A stretch of DNA of 55,982 nucleotides. Source: Polyangiaceae bacterium (lineage in GTDB: Bacteria > Myxococcota_A > Polyangia > Polyangiales > Polyangiaceae). Position numbers and translations under genes: made by a program. Positions 42,307 through 51,017 of this stretch are shown here, piece by piece. A model generated the notes under the pieces. That model was not told where the DNA came from, searched no databases, and saw nothing but the letters and a program-made list of their open reading frames with translations. The stretch's first letter is position 1. Each line of letters starts with the position of its first letter. The stretch spans positions 1 to 55,982 of the forward strand of contig JABFXY010000215.1 of assembly GCA_013361525.1 (NCBI GenBank), given 5' to 3'.

Positions 42307-44010
42307 ATGAACCAAACCAACCTGGCCACCGGCGGCGGAAGCGACTCGTTCGCTGCGCTGTTCGAACAAAGCCTTGCCGAGGGCGATTTCGGCAACGAGG
42401 GAGAGATCGTTCAGGGGACGGTCGTCGCGATCAGCCGCGACACCGTTGTCGTCGATATCGGCGGCAAGAGCGAAGGCGCGATCCCGCTGAAAGAGTTCCA
42501 GGACGCGGGCGGCGAAGCCGGCGTGCAGGTCGGCCAGCGCGTCGACGTGTACATCGAGAGCCGCGAGAACGACGACGGCCTCGTCACGCTCTCGAAAGAG
42601 AAGGCCGACAAGATGAAGGTCTGGGATGAGATCTCGAACGCCTGCGAGGCGGACGAGCTCATCGAGGGCACCATCAGCCAGCGCGTCAAGGGCGGCCTCT
42701 CGGTCACCATCAAGGGTGGCGTGAAGGCGTTCCTCCCCGGCTCCCAGGTGGACCTGCGGCCCATCCGCAACTTGGACAAGCTGATCGGGCAGACGTACCG
42801 CTTCAAGGTCATCAAGTTCAACAAGAAGCGCGGCAACATCGTCCTCAGCCGTCGCGTGCTCCTCGAGAAGGAGCGCGACGAAATGAAGCAGAAGACCCTC
42901 GAGACGCTGACCGAGGGCATGGTCGTCAAGGGCACCATCAAGAACATCACCGAGTACGGTGCGTTCGTGGACCTCGGCGGCATCGACGGTCTCCTCCACA
43001 TCACGGACATGTCGTGGGGCCGCGTGAACCACCCGAACGAGGTGTTCCAGGTCGGCGACGAAGTGACCGTCAAGGTCCTCAAGTACAACCCGGAGACGGA
43101 GCGCGTCAGCCTCGGCCTGAAGCAGACGCAGGAAGATCCGTGGAACCACGCCGAAGAGGCGTACCCCGCCGGCAAGAAGGTTCGCGGCAAGGTCATGTCG
43201 ATCACCGACTACGGCGCCTTCGTGGAGCTGGAGCCGGGCGTCGAAGGCCTCATCCACGTGAGCGAGATGAGCTGGACCAAGAAGGTCAAGCACCCGTCGA
43301 AGCTCCTCGAGGTGGGTCAGGAGATCGAGTGCCAGGTGCTCGAGGTCGACGCGCGCGCCAAGCGCATCAGCCTCGGTCTCAAGCAGCTCGAGCCCGATCC
43401 GTGGATGGTCTTCACGGACAAGTACAACCCCGGCGACAAGATCGCGGGCAAGGTTCGCTCGATCACCGATTACGGCGTCTTCGTCGGGATCGAAGAGGGC
43501 GTCGACGGCATGGTCCACCGAAGCGATCTTTCGTGGACGGTGCGCGTCAACAACCCGAGCGACCTCTTCAAGAAGGGTGACGATGTCGAGGCGATCATCC
43601 TCAGCATCAACCACGACGAGAAGAAGGTCTCGCTCGGCATCAAGCAGCTGTGGGACGACCCCTGGCCGACGATCTCCAGCGAGTTCCCGCTGGGCCGCGT
43701 CTACGACGACGCGCCGATCATCAGCACGGTCGACTACGGCGTCTTCGTTCGCCTGCGCGAGGGCGTCGAGGGTCTCATCCCGAAGGAAGAGCTCGACGAC
43801 GCATCGAAGTACAAGGTCGGCGACCCGATCAAGTGCGAGGTGATGAGCCTCGACACGATCGACCGCCGCATCTTCCTCACGGCGAAGAACATCGGTGCGG
43901 AGCGGCCGGCGACGGCGACGCGCAAGCACCACGAGGCGGACCGTCCGGCCGCCGGCACGCTCGGCGATCTCATCAAAGAGAAGCTGGGCGGCAAGCTCGA
44001 CCTCAAGTGA
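42307..44010 (+). CDS. rpsA: 30S ribosomal protein S1
   Basis: 567 residues with six S1/OB-fold repeats, beginning at about residues 37, 117, 204, 290, 377 and 463. Typical segments are GTVVAISRDTVVVDIGGKSEGAIPL, GTISQRVKGGLSVTIKGGVKAFLPGSQVD, TEYGAFVDLGGIDGLLHITDMSW, TDYGAFVELEPGVEGLIHVSEMSW, TDYGVFVGIEEGVDGMVHRSDLSW and DYGVFVRLREGVEGLIP. Repeats 1-2 are the ribosome-binding, divergent type; 3-6 bind mRNA. It melts and positions mRNAs on the 30S subunit. The length is usual for the full six-repeat form. It has its own promoter, leader and terminator, so it is monocistronic. Confidence 0.97.
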   Translation: MNQTNLATGGGSDSFAALFEQSLAEGDFGNEGEIVQGTVVAISRDTVVVDIGGKSEGAIPLKEFQDAGGEAGVQVGQRVDVYIESRENDDGLVTLSKEKADKMKVWDEISNACEADELIEGTISQRVKGGLSVTIKGGVKAFLPGSQVDLRPIRNLDKLIGQTYRFKVIKFNKKRGNIVLSRRVLLEKERDEMKQKTLETLTEGMVVKGTIKNITEYGAFVDLGGIDGLLHITDMSWGRVNHPNEVFQVGDEVTVKVLKYNPETERVSLGLKQTQEDPWNHAEEAYPAGKKVRGKVMSITDYGAFVELEPGVEGLIHVSEMSWTKKVKHPSKLLEVGQEIECQVLEVDARAKRISLGLKQLEPDPWMVFTDKYNPGDKIAGKVRSITDYGVFVGIEEGVDGMVHRSDLSWTVRVNNPSDLFKKGDDVEAIILSINHDEKKVSLGIKQLWDDPWPTISSEFPLGRVYDDAPIISTVDYGVFVRLREGVEGLIPKEELDDASKYKVGDPIKCEVMSLDTIDRRIFLTAKNIGAERPATATRKHHEADRPAAGTLGDLIKEKLGGKLDLK

Positions 44011-44062
44011 GCTGAAGCGTCCTCACCGGCGCGTTGAAGGACGCGCCGTGTAGGGCCGAAGA

Positions 44063-44099
44063 AGCGGTCCTCCGAAAGGGGGACCGCTTTCTTCATTTA
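44063..44099 (+). terminator. Rho-independent terminator of rpsA
   Basis: Stem AGCGGTCCTCC (44063-44073), GAAA loop, GGGGGACCGCT (44078-44088), an 11-bp stem with one T-G pair, followed by TTCTTCATTT. A weaker hairpin (GGCGCGT/ACGCGCC at 44028-44047) lies between the rpsA stop and this one. It is the clearest intrinsic terminator of the window. Confidence 0.85.
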
Positions 44100-44184
44100 C
44101 GCGCACAATCGCTGCGTCAGAACCGTGCCACGCGGGCGTGACGATCTTGTCATTACCCATGCCGGCGGCTGATATCGCGGGCAC

Positions 44185-44889
44185 ATGAACAAGATTGGCT
44201 TCGTTGCGTTGGGGGCGCTCGCAGCCTGCGTGGCTGCATGCGGCTTATCGGCGGGAGATCACGCAACCTATCGTGTCGGGCTCACCGAGGCCGACACGTC
44301 GGGAGACTGCAATGTAGACGAGGACGACAGCTCCACTTTCCGAGCTGGGGCGACGTTCGTCCTCTATCGATCGAGCAGCGCGGAGGACGCCGTTTTTCTC
44401 GATACGGGAAGTGCGGTGCTGACGGGCACCGAAGGGGACGACGGCTACACGTTTCAAGGCGAGGTCATCGATCAGGAATCGTTCGGCGGCCAGACGATCG
44501 TCGACTCGGATCACGACGGGCTCGACGACTTCGGCGAAGACCAAATGGTCGACGCCGACGAGGATGGCCTCGAGGATTCGTTCGACGACGATCTCGTCGA
44601 CACCGACGGGGACGGCTTCGATGATCGTTTCGACGACGATATCGTCGACGCCGACGGGGACGGCGAAGACGACCGTATCGTGACGACGGGCGGAGACACG
44701 CTCATTTCGACGACGACCGTCACGGTGACGCTGACGATCGAAGGCGATCTCGCAGAGGGAACGGCCAAGTCCGTCACGAGCTCCACCTGCGAGGGCGATT
44801 GCCAAGGTTTCGGAGCGCAACAGTGCACGAGGACACAGACCTTCGAAGGCGTCGAGATCGACGCTGCCGCCACCGACGTGTCGCAATGA
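44185..44889 (+). CDS. Lipoprotein with DxDxDG-type repeat insertion
   Basis: 234 residues. Signal with lipobox ALAACVAAC (Cys19). The mature N-terminal part (DHATYRVGLTEADTSGDC...) and the C-terminal part (TLTIEGDLAEGTAKSVTSSTCEGDCQGFG) align with the neighbouring lipoprotein. Between them, residues 106-165 hold four 16-residue repeats such as VDTDGDGFDDRFDDDI, each with a calcium-loop DxDxDG-like motif as in thrombospondin type-3 repeats. These are absent from the paralog, so insertion or expansion has occurred. The protein may be calcium-stiffened. A possible weak promoter (TTGTCA, 17 bp, TGATAT) lies just upstream. Confidence 0.85.
   Translation: MNKIGFVALGALAACVAACGLSAGDHATYRVGLTEADTSGDCNVDEDDSSTFRAGATFVLYRSSSAEDAVFLDTGSAVLTGTEGDDGYTFQGEVIDQESFGGQTIVDSDHDGLDDFGEDQMVDADEDGLEDSFDDDLVDTDGDGFDDRFDDDIVDADGDGEDDRIVTTGGDTLISTTTVTVTLTIEGDLAEGTAKSVTSSTCEGDCQGFGAQQCTRTQTFEGVEIDAAATDVSQ
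44500..44679 (+). repeat. 48-bp tandem repeat array in the lipoprotein gene
   Basis: About 3.7 copies of a 48-bp unit, each starting GTCGAC and encoding the 16-residue acidic repeat VD-[ST/A]-D-x-DG-x-(D/E)-D. The second to fourth units are clearly related at DNA level, so array expansion by slippage or unequal exchange is plausible. Confidence 0.8.
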
Positions 44890-44938
44890 CGCCGGTCGCG
44901 CGATAACCCACAACGCTTTCTTCTTACGGAGACGAACG

Positions 44939-45466
44939 ATGAAGAACTGGAAGAGCTTTACCGCCGCCGCGTTAGCCACCCTCGCCGTCGCTGCAGGCTG
45001 TGGAATGGGTGCCGGAGACTACGAGACCTATCGCGTCGCCTTCTCGGATAGCACCCTGAGTGAGAGCTGCGGTGCCGACAGCGAGGACAGCACGACGTTC
45101 CGAACCGGAAACACGTTCCTCCTCTATTTCGTCGGGACCGAGAGCGGCGATATCCCTTACCTCGACGTCGGAGGGTCCGTCCTCGAGGGCACGGAGACGG
45201 ACGACGGCTACGCCTTCAGCGGCACGTCGAAGGATGTCGAGGACAACGGCGACTCGGTCACGACCACGACCACGACCATCGACATCACGCTGATCCCGGA
45301 CGGCGATTCCATCTCGGGGACCCAAAAGGTACGCGTGAGCCTTTCATGCGACGGTGACTGCCAAGGCTTCGACGGTTTCGACTGCACCGGCACGAGCGAC
45401 TTCCTCGGCGTCGTCGTCGACGAGACGATCGAAGTCGGCACCGACGACGGCAACGCGAACCCGTAG
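44939..45466 (+). CDS. Lipoprotein, paralog of 44185-44889 without the acidic repeats
   Basis: 175 residues. Signal with lipobox TLAVAAGC (GCGMGAGDYETYRV). It aligns with the preceding gene at both ends: DYETYRVAFSDSTLSESC...TTFRTGNTFLLY, then GGSVLEGTETDDGYAFSG, and CDGDCQGFDGFDCTGTSDF versus CEGDCQGFGAQQCTRTQTF. It lacks the four DxDxDG repeats. A Thr-rich strand (DSVTTTTTTIDITLI) sits in the middle. ACGGAG precedes the ATG. A tandem duplication of small surface proteins of unknown role, lying just before the type VI island. Confidence 0.83.
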   Translation: MKNWKSFTAAALATLAVAAGCGMGAGDYETYRVAFSDSTLSESCGADSEDSTTFRTGNTFLLYFVGTESGDIPYLDVGGSVLEGTETDDGYAFSGTSKDVEDNGDSVTTTTTTIDITLIPDGDSISGTQKVRVSLSCDGDCQGFDGFDCTGTSDFLGVVVDETIEVGTDDGNANP

Positions 45467-45553
45467 TCTCGGGACCCGCCTCCGCGCCGCGCGCCCGGCA
45501 CTCGACAAACGTCGCGTGAATTGCGAGAGCGGCCGGGCATCGCAGCACACCCG

Positions 45554-45586
45554 CTCATCGGTGTCGCAGGGGGCGACGCCGATGAG
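45554..45586 (+). promoter_or_regulatory. Stable hairpin ahead of the type VI spike island
   Basis: CTCATCGGTGTCG (45554-45566), loop CAGGGGG, CGACGCCGATGAG (45574-45586): 12 of 13 positions are Watson-Crick and one is G-T. No U-run follows, so it is not a standard terminator for the lipoprotein gene. It lies 34 bp ahead of the GTG start of the needle-like gene, and could be an RNA element or a protein-binding site. Confidence 0.5.
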
Positions 45587-45619
45587 CTACGCTGCGCGCG
45601 CTGCTCGAGGAGGCCGCTC

Positions 45620-46831
45620 GTGGGAACGAAAGAAGGCGAAGGCGTTTCCGGCAAATACATCCTGATCGAGGCGCCGAACTTCAACAACGCGCAGAGCGAG
45701 GCCGAGGCGATGAGCTCGTACCTCCGTCTCGGCGCCGTGAAGGATTTCTCCCTCGCAGCGAACCCGAACGCCCCCAAGGCCACGGGTGAAGATCTCGCCT
45801 GCGAGATCATGGACTTCATCGACGACACCCGCGTGCGCGAAGGGTGTCCCGATTACTTGACGCCGGAGGTTCGCCAGGCGGAGACGGCGAAGCTCCACAC
45901 CAAAGGCGGGTGGCGCGACCACTCCGACGGAAATCGCGTTTCGACGACCCGCGGCGACAAGGTCGAGGTCATCAAAGGCAATTACCGAATGGTGGTCATG
46001 GGCCGCCAGCACGACGTCGCCGGTTGGGACGTCTCGGGCGGTCACGTCGCCGAATCGGGTATCACCTTCGACGGCGCGAGCAGCATCGAATACACGACGG
46101 AGGATTACAACGGCACGTGGGTCGTCGTCGAAAAGACGATCAAGGGCCACGTCCACTCCGCTTATCACGGCAAGGTATTCGACTATTACTGCGGCGAAAT
46201 CGTGGAGTCGATCACCGGCTCCGAGGCGCCGAACCAAGGCCAGCCGAACCCGGTGGTGACCGACCGCACGTGGGCCGAGTCCATCTCTTCGTATACCGGC
46301 TCTGCTGCATTGCCCATCCCGTCGATCACCAACGACACGTGGGTCGACGCGATGACCGACACGACCAATGCCGGGACGATGACGTCGACGACCACCGCCG
46401 GCGCCATCACCGACACGACGACGGTCGGCACGATGACCAGCACCACGACCGCCGGCACCATCGTCGACACGACGACCGCGGGAGCGATGATCTCCACGAC
46501 GATCTCGAACATCGAGGACACCACCATCGGTACCTCGCTGTCGACGATCATCGGAATGGAGAACGAGACGGTCATCGGCGCGATGAGCGAGCTCACCGTC
46601 GGCACGGAGTCTTCCATCATCGTCGGGATGGAGACGTCGGTGAACCTATCGATTCAATCGTCGCTCACGGTCGGCGTGGACATGTCGATGGCGCTCTCGG
46701 CGTCCCTCAGCATGGTTCTCGGCGCCTCCCTCGACATCTTCCTGGGCCTGCAGATCAATGTGACGGCGGCCGTCTCCATCGACATCACGCCGTTCAGCCT
46801 CGAGCTCGACGGCATGAAGCTCATCATGTAG
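45620..46831 (+). CDS. Stand-alone VgrG-needle-like protein (type VI spike)
   Basis: 403 residues. Residues 12-160 (GKYILIEAPNFNNAQSEAEAMSSYLRLG...GGWRDHSDGNRVSTTRGDKVEVIKGNYRMVV) resemble the segment that in long VgrG proteins follows the gp5 OB fold. Then comes a beta-helix-like region with four clean 9-residue repeats (residues 253-288: TMTSTTTAG, AITDTTTVG and so on) and further short-strand repeats, like the trimeric beta-prism of VgrG needles; the end is hydrophobic and strand-rich. No gp27-like domain is present. The GTG at 45620 has GAGGAGG at seven bases; an upstream TTG at 45521 is not needed. It heads the spike island and probably completes the truncated VgrG at 53109. Confidence 0.75.
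   Translation: MGTKEGEGVSGKYILIEAPNFNNAQSEAEAMSSYLRLGAVKDFSLAANPNAPKATGEDLACEIMDFIDDTRVREGCPDYLTPEVRQAETAKLHTKGGWRDHSDGNRVSTTRGDKVEVIKGNYRMVVMGRQHDVAGWDVSGGHVAESGITFDGASSIEYTTEDYNGTWVVVEKTIKGHVHSAYHGKVFDYYCGEIVESITGSEAPNQGQPNPVVTDRTWAESISSYTGSAALPIPSITNDTWVDAMTDTTNAGTMTSTTTAGAITDTTTVGTMTSTTTAGTIVDTTTAGAMISTTISNIEDTTIGTSLSTIIGMENETVIGAMSELTVGTESSIIVGMETSVNLSIQSSLTVGVDMSMALSASLSMVLGASLDIFLGLQINVTAAVSIDITPFSLELDGMKLIM
46376..46483 (+). repeat. Four 27-bp tandem repeats encoding TMTSTTTAG-type units
   Basis: Four consecutive 27-bp units (starts 46376, 46403, 46430, 46457) that encode the 9-residue consensus x-[MIV]-x-[SD]-T-T-T-[AV]-G. The first and third are identical at protein level. A degenerate fifth unit follows. 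Confidence 0.75.
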
Positions 46832-46839
46832 CGGCGACG

Positions 46840-49275
46840 ATGCTGATCAAGAATCAGACTCCTTTCGCATTCGGCACCGCCAAGACGTCTCGCCGTCCGC
46901 CGCAGCCCGAGATGGTGCTGATCGTGCGGGCGAAGCTCCGCATCGAGCCCGGCGCCGTTGCTTCCGTGGTCGAGGGCCTCCCGCCGCTCGCGCAAGGGTC
47001 GCTGTCGTCCGAGGTATTCGGCGAGGAAGACGACGATCACGCGGGCGAATGCACGTACCCCGACGACTTCGCCCAGTGGAAGCTCCACGCAGAGGTGATG
47101 CTCCGCGGGACCTGCCACGTCCCGAACGGGCACGCCGTCCCCGAATGCCCGGTTCGTTTCAGTGTCGGCGATTGGACGAAGATCCTGCGCGTCGTCGGCC
47201 CCCGCGTCTGGTCCGACGACGATCCGACGCGTCCCGTTCCGTTCACGGAAATGCCGATGTCCTATTCGCACGCCTTCGGCGGGGCCGGCTATCCGCAAAA
47301 CCCGATTGGGCGTGGCTTCAATACGACCGAGGTCCACAACATCGAGGGCGCGGACGAGGTGACGCGCTCGCGCGGTGATCGCCCCGTGCCCGCCGGCTTC
47401 GGGCCCTTGAGCGCGAATTGGCCGCCGCGGTCCGGCAAGCTCGGCAAAGGGAAAAATCCGAAGGGCCGCGTCTTCTTTCCGGAGGACTTCGACTGGTCGT
47501 TTTTCCAATCGGCCCCCAGCGACCAACAGCTGCGCGGGTATCTCCGCGGCGACGAAGAGGTCGTGTTCCAGAACCTCCACCCGTCGCATCAAGTGCTCAC
47601 CACGCGACTGCCCGGTACGCGGGTGCGCGCGTTCGTGAACGACATCCGATCGAAGTTCCGTGAGGTGAAGATGAACCTCGACACGCTGTTCGCGGAGGTC
47701 GATCAGGGTTTCATCTACCTCACGTGGCGCGGCGTCGAGCCGGTCTCGGATTTCGACCTTCGCGACGTGAAGTCCGTGTTGTTCGCGTCCGAGGACGCAT
47801 CGGAGGCGCCGCGGTCGGTCGACCATTACCGCGCGTCCCTCGAGGCATTCGAGCGTGATCCGCGGAGCCTCGACAATGCGCTTCCGCCCAATCTGCTCAG
47901 CGACGCGGAGAAGCGGGAGATCGAGCGCAACATTGCGGCGGCCAATGCTGCGAAAGAGGCGTCGGCCCAATCGGCCGGTGGGGCGCCGGATCCGAGCGGT
48001 CTCCCGCCGGACATTGCAGCGAAGCTCAAGGCATTCGATCCGAAGACGCAGGAGCGAATGGCGCAGAGCCTCTCGGCATTGATGGCGCGGGCGGCGAAAC
48101 AAGGTGTCGATCTCTCCGCGCACCTCGCTGCCGCGCTCGATCGAACCAAACCGGCACCCCCGGCACCCGGCGGCGGCAAGTCGCCGGCTTCCGGATCGCC
48201 CGCCGGGCTGAAGGCTACGATGGCCCAGCTTTCGACTCGAATGGAGTCGCTGCGTTCTCAGGCGGGCGAAACGGGCCATCCGCACTCGGCTGAGTTCGCG
48301 GAATACGATCGGCGTAAGAACGATCCCAAGCTCAAGGCGGTAGGGCTCGATGGCTCTGCCGACGCGAGCACCGAGCCCGGACCGGGGAAAGACCTTTCGG
48401 GCGCGGATTTGACCGGCCACGACCTCGGCGGTCGCGACCTCACCGGCGCAAACCTCGAGCGCGCGCTGCTCACGAAAGCGAGCTTGAAGGGGGCGAAGCT
48501 CACGGGCGCGAAGATGAAGGGCGCGATCATGTCCGAAGCGGACCTGTCCGGCGCCGACTTGGCCGAAGCGGATTTGACGGAAGCACTGCTCGAGAAGGCT
48601 GTCGCGCGCGGCGCGAGCCTGCGCGGCGCGACGCTCACCCGCACCATCTTTCACGAGACGGATTTGACCGGAGCCGATCTCACGGGTGCGAAGGGCTCCA
48701 CCACGGTCTTCTCGAAGGCGGACTTGAGCGAGGCGACGCTCGCGCAGGTGCGTTTTCACAAAGCCGTCGGAGCCGAGGCGAAGCTCGAACGCGCAAAGCT
48801 CCAATCGGCCGAGCTCGTCGAGTGTGTATTCGCGAACTGCCACGCCAAGGAGGCGGTCTTCGACGGCGCGACGCTCACGAAGACGAGCTTCTTCGGGGCG
48901 ACCCTCGCGGCAGCGAGCTTCCTCGAGGCGAAGGGTGAGGGCACGAGCTGGATCGAAGCCGACCTCACCGGCGCCGAGCTCAGCCACGCGCATCTTCCGC
49001 AAGGGATCTTCAACGAAGCCCGCGCCTCCAAAGCCCGCTTCTATGGCGCGAACTTGAAGCAGGGCAGGTTCTATCGAACCGTCCTCGAGCGGGCGGATCT
49101 CACCCGCGCGAACCTGTACGAAGCGAACTTCACGCGAGCGTCTCTCGATTACGCCAAATTCGTCGAGAGCAATCTGTTCGACGCACGCCTCATTCAGGTC
49201 ACGAGCACCGGTGCCGACTTCGAACGCGCGAACTTGAAGAAGGCGATGGTGGAGGCGGACGATGCGCGGAGCTGA
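46840..49275 (+). CDS. DUF2169-pentapeptide-repeat protein of the type VI island
   Basis: 811 residues. About 1-300 is DUF2169, found next to PAAR, VgrG and effectors in type VI clusters and thought to help load or adapt effectors: PPQPEMVLIVRAKLRIEPG, SYSHAFGGAGYPQNPIGRGF, GPLSANWPPRSG. Then a helical Ala-rich part (330-470), and from about 500 to the end a long series of A(D/N)LxX pentapeptides (GADLTGHDLGGRDLTGANLERALL...), a right-handed four-sided beta helix. The ATG at 46840 follows the needle gene stop by eight bases. Its end overlaps the next gene's start by 14 bp. Confidence 0.9.
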   Translation: MLIKNQTPFAFGTAKTSRRPPQPEMVLIVRAKLRIEPGAVASVVEGLPPLAQGSLSSEVFGEEDDDHAGECTYPDDFAQWKLHAEVMLRGTCHVPNGHAVPECPVRFSVGDWTKILRVVGPRVWSDDDPTRPVPFTEMPMSYSHAFGGAGYPQNPIGRGFNTTEVHNIEGADEVTRSRGDRPVPAGFGPLSANWPPRSGKLGKGKNPKGRVFFPEDFDWSFFQSAPSDQQLRGYLRGDEEVVFQNLHPSHQVLTTRLPGTRVRAFVNDIRSKFREVKMNLDTLFAEVDQGFIYLTWRGVEPVSDFDLRDVKSVLFASEDASEAPRSVDHYRASLEAFERDPRSLDNALPPNLLSDAEKREIERNIAAANAAKEASAQSAGGAPDPSGLPPDIAAKLKAFDPKTQERMAQSLSALMARAAKQGVDLSAHLAAALDRTKPAPPAPGGGKSPASGSPAGLKATMAQLSTRMESLRSQAGETGHPHSAEFAEYDRRKNDPKLKAVGLDGSADASTEPGPGKDLSGADLTGHDLGGRDLTGANLERALLTKASLKGAKLTGAKMKGAIMSEADLSGADLAEADLTEALLEKAVARGASLRGATLTRTIFHETDLTGADLTGAKGSTTVFSKADLSEATLAQVRFHKAVGAEAKLERAKLQSAELVECVFANCHAKEAVFDGATLTKTSFFGATLAAASFLEAKGEGTSWIEADLTGAELSHAHLPQGIFNEARASKARFYGANLKQGRFYRTVLERADLTRANLYEANFTRASLDYAKFVESNLFDARLIQVTSTGADFERANLKKAMVEADDARS

Positions 49276-51013
49276 GTTTGCCGAAGAGGTGAGGCGCGGG
49301 CGCTCCTTCGAAGGTGCGACCATCGCCGGGTTCGATCTGCGCAGCGAGCGCCTCGTCGGGGCGAAGCTCGCCAAGACGAAGCTCGCGAAGCTCTGGCTGC
49401 AAGGCGCGGATTTGTCGGGTGCCGATCTGCGCGGCGCGCAGCTCGTCGAGTGCCCCCTCGAAGGGGCGAACCTCGAAGGCTGCAACCTCGAGAACGCTCT
49501 CCTCCTCCAAGCCGATCTGCGCGGCGCCCGGCTTCGCGGCGCGAACCTCGCGGGCGCGAAGCTCATCAACGCGAACCTGACCGGGGCCGATCTCGAAGGC
49601 TGCGATCTCAGCGGTACGGCGCTCGTCGGTGCGCGGCTCGACGGCGCCCGCTTCAAAGGCGCAAAGCTCTTCGAGACCCTCCTCAACCAAGCTTCCCTCG
49701 TCGGTGCGGACCTCGCCGAGATCGGCATCTCGCGCGTCGTTTTCACGCGGGCGAACCTGACGCGCGCGGTTCTACGCGGCGCCTCCATCGAAGAGTCGGT
49801 GCTCCTCGAGGCGAAGTTGCATGCGGCGGACCTGGGCGGCGCCACGTTGGATCGCGTGTCGCTCACAAAGGCCGATCTGCGCGGCGCCACACTTCCCAAG
49901 TCGATGACGAAGACCGTCTTCGACAAAACGGCGTTCGGCCCAATGCCACTTCAGGACAAGGACCTCTCCGATGCATCGGTCGACGGCGCCGACTTCTCCG
50001 GGCTCGATCTCTCGGGCGTGAGCTTCTCGCGCTCCTCGCTTCGCGGCGTGAGCTTCAAAGGGGCGAACCTGCGTGGGGCGAACTTCGAGGGGACGTCCTT
50101 CACCGAATGCGATTTGAGCGGCGCCGACCTCCGCGACGCCGTCGTGAGGCAGACGACGTTCGTCCAATCGGTGGTGCGCGACGTCGATCTGTCCAACCGT
50201 GATTTGCATACCGTCAGCTTTACCGAATGCGATCTCTCCGGCGTCGACTGCACGGCGAGCCGTATTCAGATGTCCGCCTTCGCCGAGACGAATCTCACCG
50301 GTGCCAAGCTCACCCGTGCACGGATCGAGCAAGCGGTGTTCCACAAAGCCGTGCTCGACGGAGCATTGGTCGAAAAGACGGTCTTCTATCGTGTTGCTTT
50401 CCACGCGACCGATCTGCGAAAGCTCACCCTCGCCGGCGCGAACGCGCAGAAATGCACGTTCATCGAGGCGAACCTCGACGGAATGGATCTGTCGAAGAGC
50501 GACTTTTCGCAGTCGAGCTTCGCCAAGGCGAGCCTCAAGGCCACGAACCTCGACGATTGTGTCCTCGACAAGGCGAGCTTCACCGAAGCGAACATGGAGC
50601 TCGCGAAGCTCGAGCGAACCAAGGCTCGCCATTGCTATTTCGGCGACGCGATCCTCAAACGAACGAATTTCTCGAAAGCGAAGCTGCGCTCGTCGCTGTT
50701 CGTGCAATCGGACTTGTCCGACGCGCTGCTCTACGATTGCGACCTTCGTATGGCGACGTTGACCGGCACGAACGCCCAGCGCGCGCTCTTCATCAACGCC
50801 GATCTCGCTTACGCCAATCTTTCGCACGCGGACCTGCGCGGCGCCGACTTTTCGGGCGCAAATCTCGATTTCACCAACCTCCACGCCGCGCGCGAGGAGG
50901 GGACCAAATGGGGTGGGTCGCTCGCGGCGACGACGCGGCGCACCGACATGGACCGACTGGAAGCGGAGAATTGGCATCCGCCGGCGCGACCATCATCACG
51001 GGAGTCGAGGTAG
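49262..51013 (+). CDS. Pentapeptide-repeat protein of the type VI island
   Basis: 583 residues, nearly all pentapeptide repeats in the A(D/N)LxX pattern (GADLSGADLRGAQLVECPLEG..., SGADLRDAVVRQTTFVQS), more than a hundred units. There is no signal peptide; the short N-terminus and C-terminus (AREEGTKWGGSLAATTRRTDMD) are non-repeat. The repeat type resembles the pentapeptide part of the preceding DUF2169 protein, so one probably came from the other. A long rigid fibre that extends or clasps the spike, or a dedicated effector adaptor, would fit. The start overlaps the upstream gene; SD AAGGCGATGGTGGAGG-type in its end. Confidence 0.88.
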   Translation: MRGAEFAEEVRRGRSFEGATIAGFDLRSERLVGAKLAKTKLAKLWLQGADLSGADLRGAQLVECPLEGANLEGCNLENALLLQADLRGARLRGANLAGAKLINANLTGADLEGCDLSGTALVGARLDGARFKGAKLFETLLNQASLVGADLAEIGISRVVFTRANLTRAVLRGASIEESVLLEAKLHAADLGGATLDRVSLTKADLRGATLPKSMTKTVFDKTAFGPMPLQDKDLSDASVDGADFSGLDLSGVSFSRSSLRGVSFKGANLRGANFEGTSFTECDLSGADLRDAVVRQTTFVQSVVRDVDLSNRDLHTVSFTECDLSGVDCTASRIQMSAFAETNLTGAKLTRARIEQAVFHKAVLDGALVEKTVFYRVAFHATDLRKLTLAGANAQKCTFIEANLDGMDLSKSDFSQSSFAKASLKATNLDDCVLDKASFTEANMELAKLERTKARHCYFGDAILKRTNFSKAKLRSSLFVQSDLSDALLYDCDLRMATLTGTNAQRALFINADLAYANLSHADLRGADFSGANLDFTNLHAAREEGTKWGGSLAATTRRTDMDRLEAENWHPPARPSSRESR

Positions 51014-51017
51014 AAAT

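Noticed and set aside
45844..46839. 332 extra codons upstream of the DUF2169 gene in the same frame
   Set aside because: This is the needle-like gene read in another frame; the DUF2169 domain starts at 46840 and the extension is His/Arg/Asp-rich.
46654..49926. A 1090-codon minus-strand open frame over the pentapeptide genes
   Set aside because: Its sequence is Arg/Leu-rich without domains; it is the mirror of the very regular pentapeptide codons and high G+C. Other such frames at 42274-43932, 49772-50977 and 53595-55877 were rejected for the same reason.
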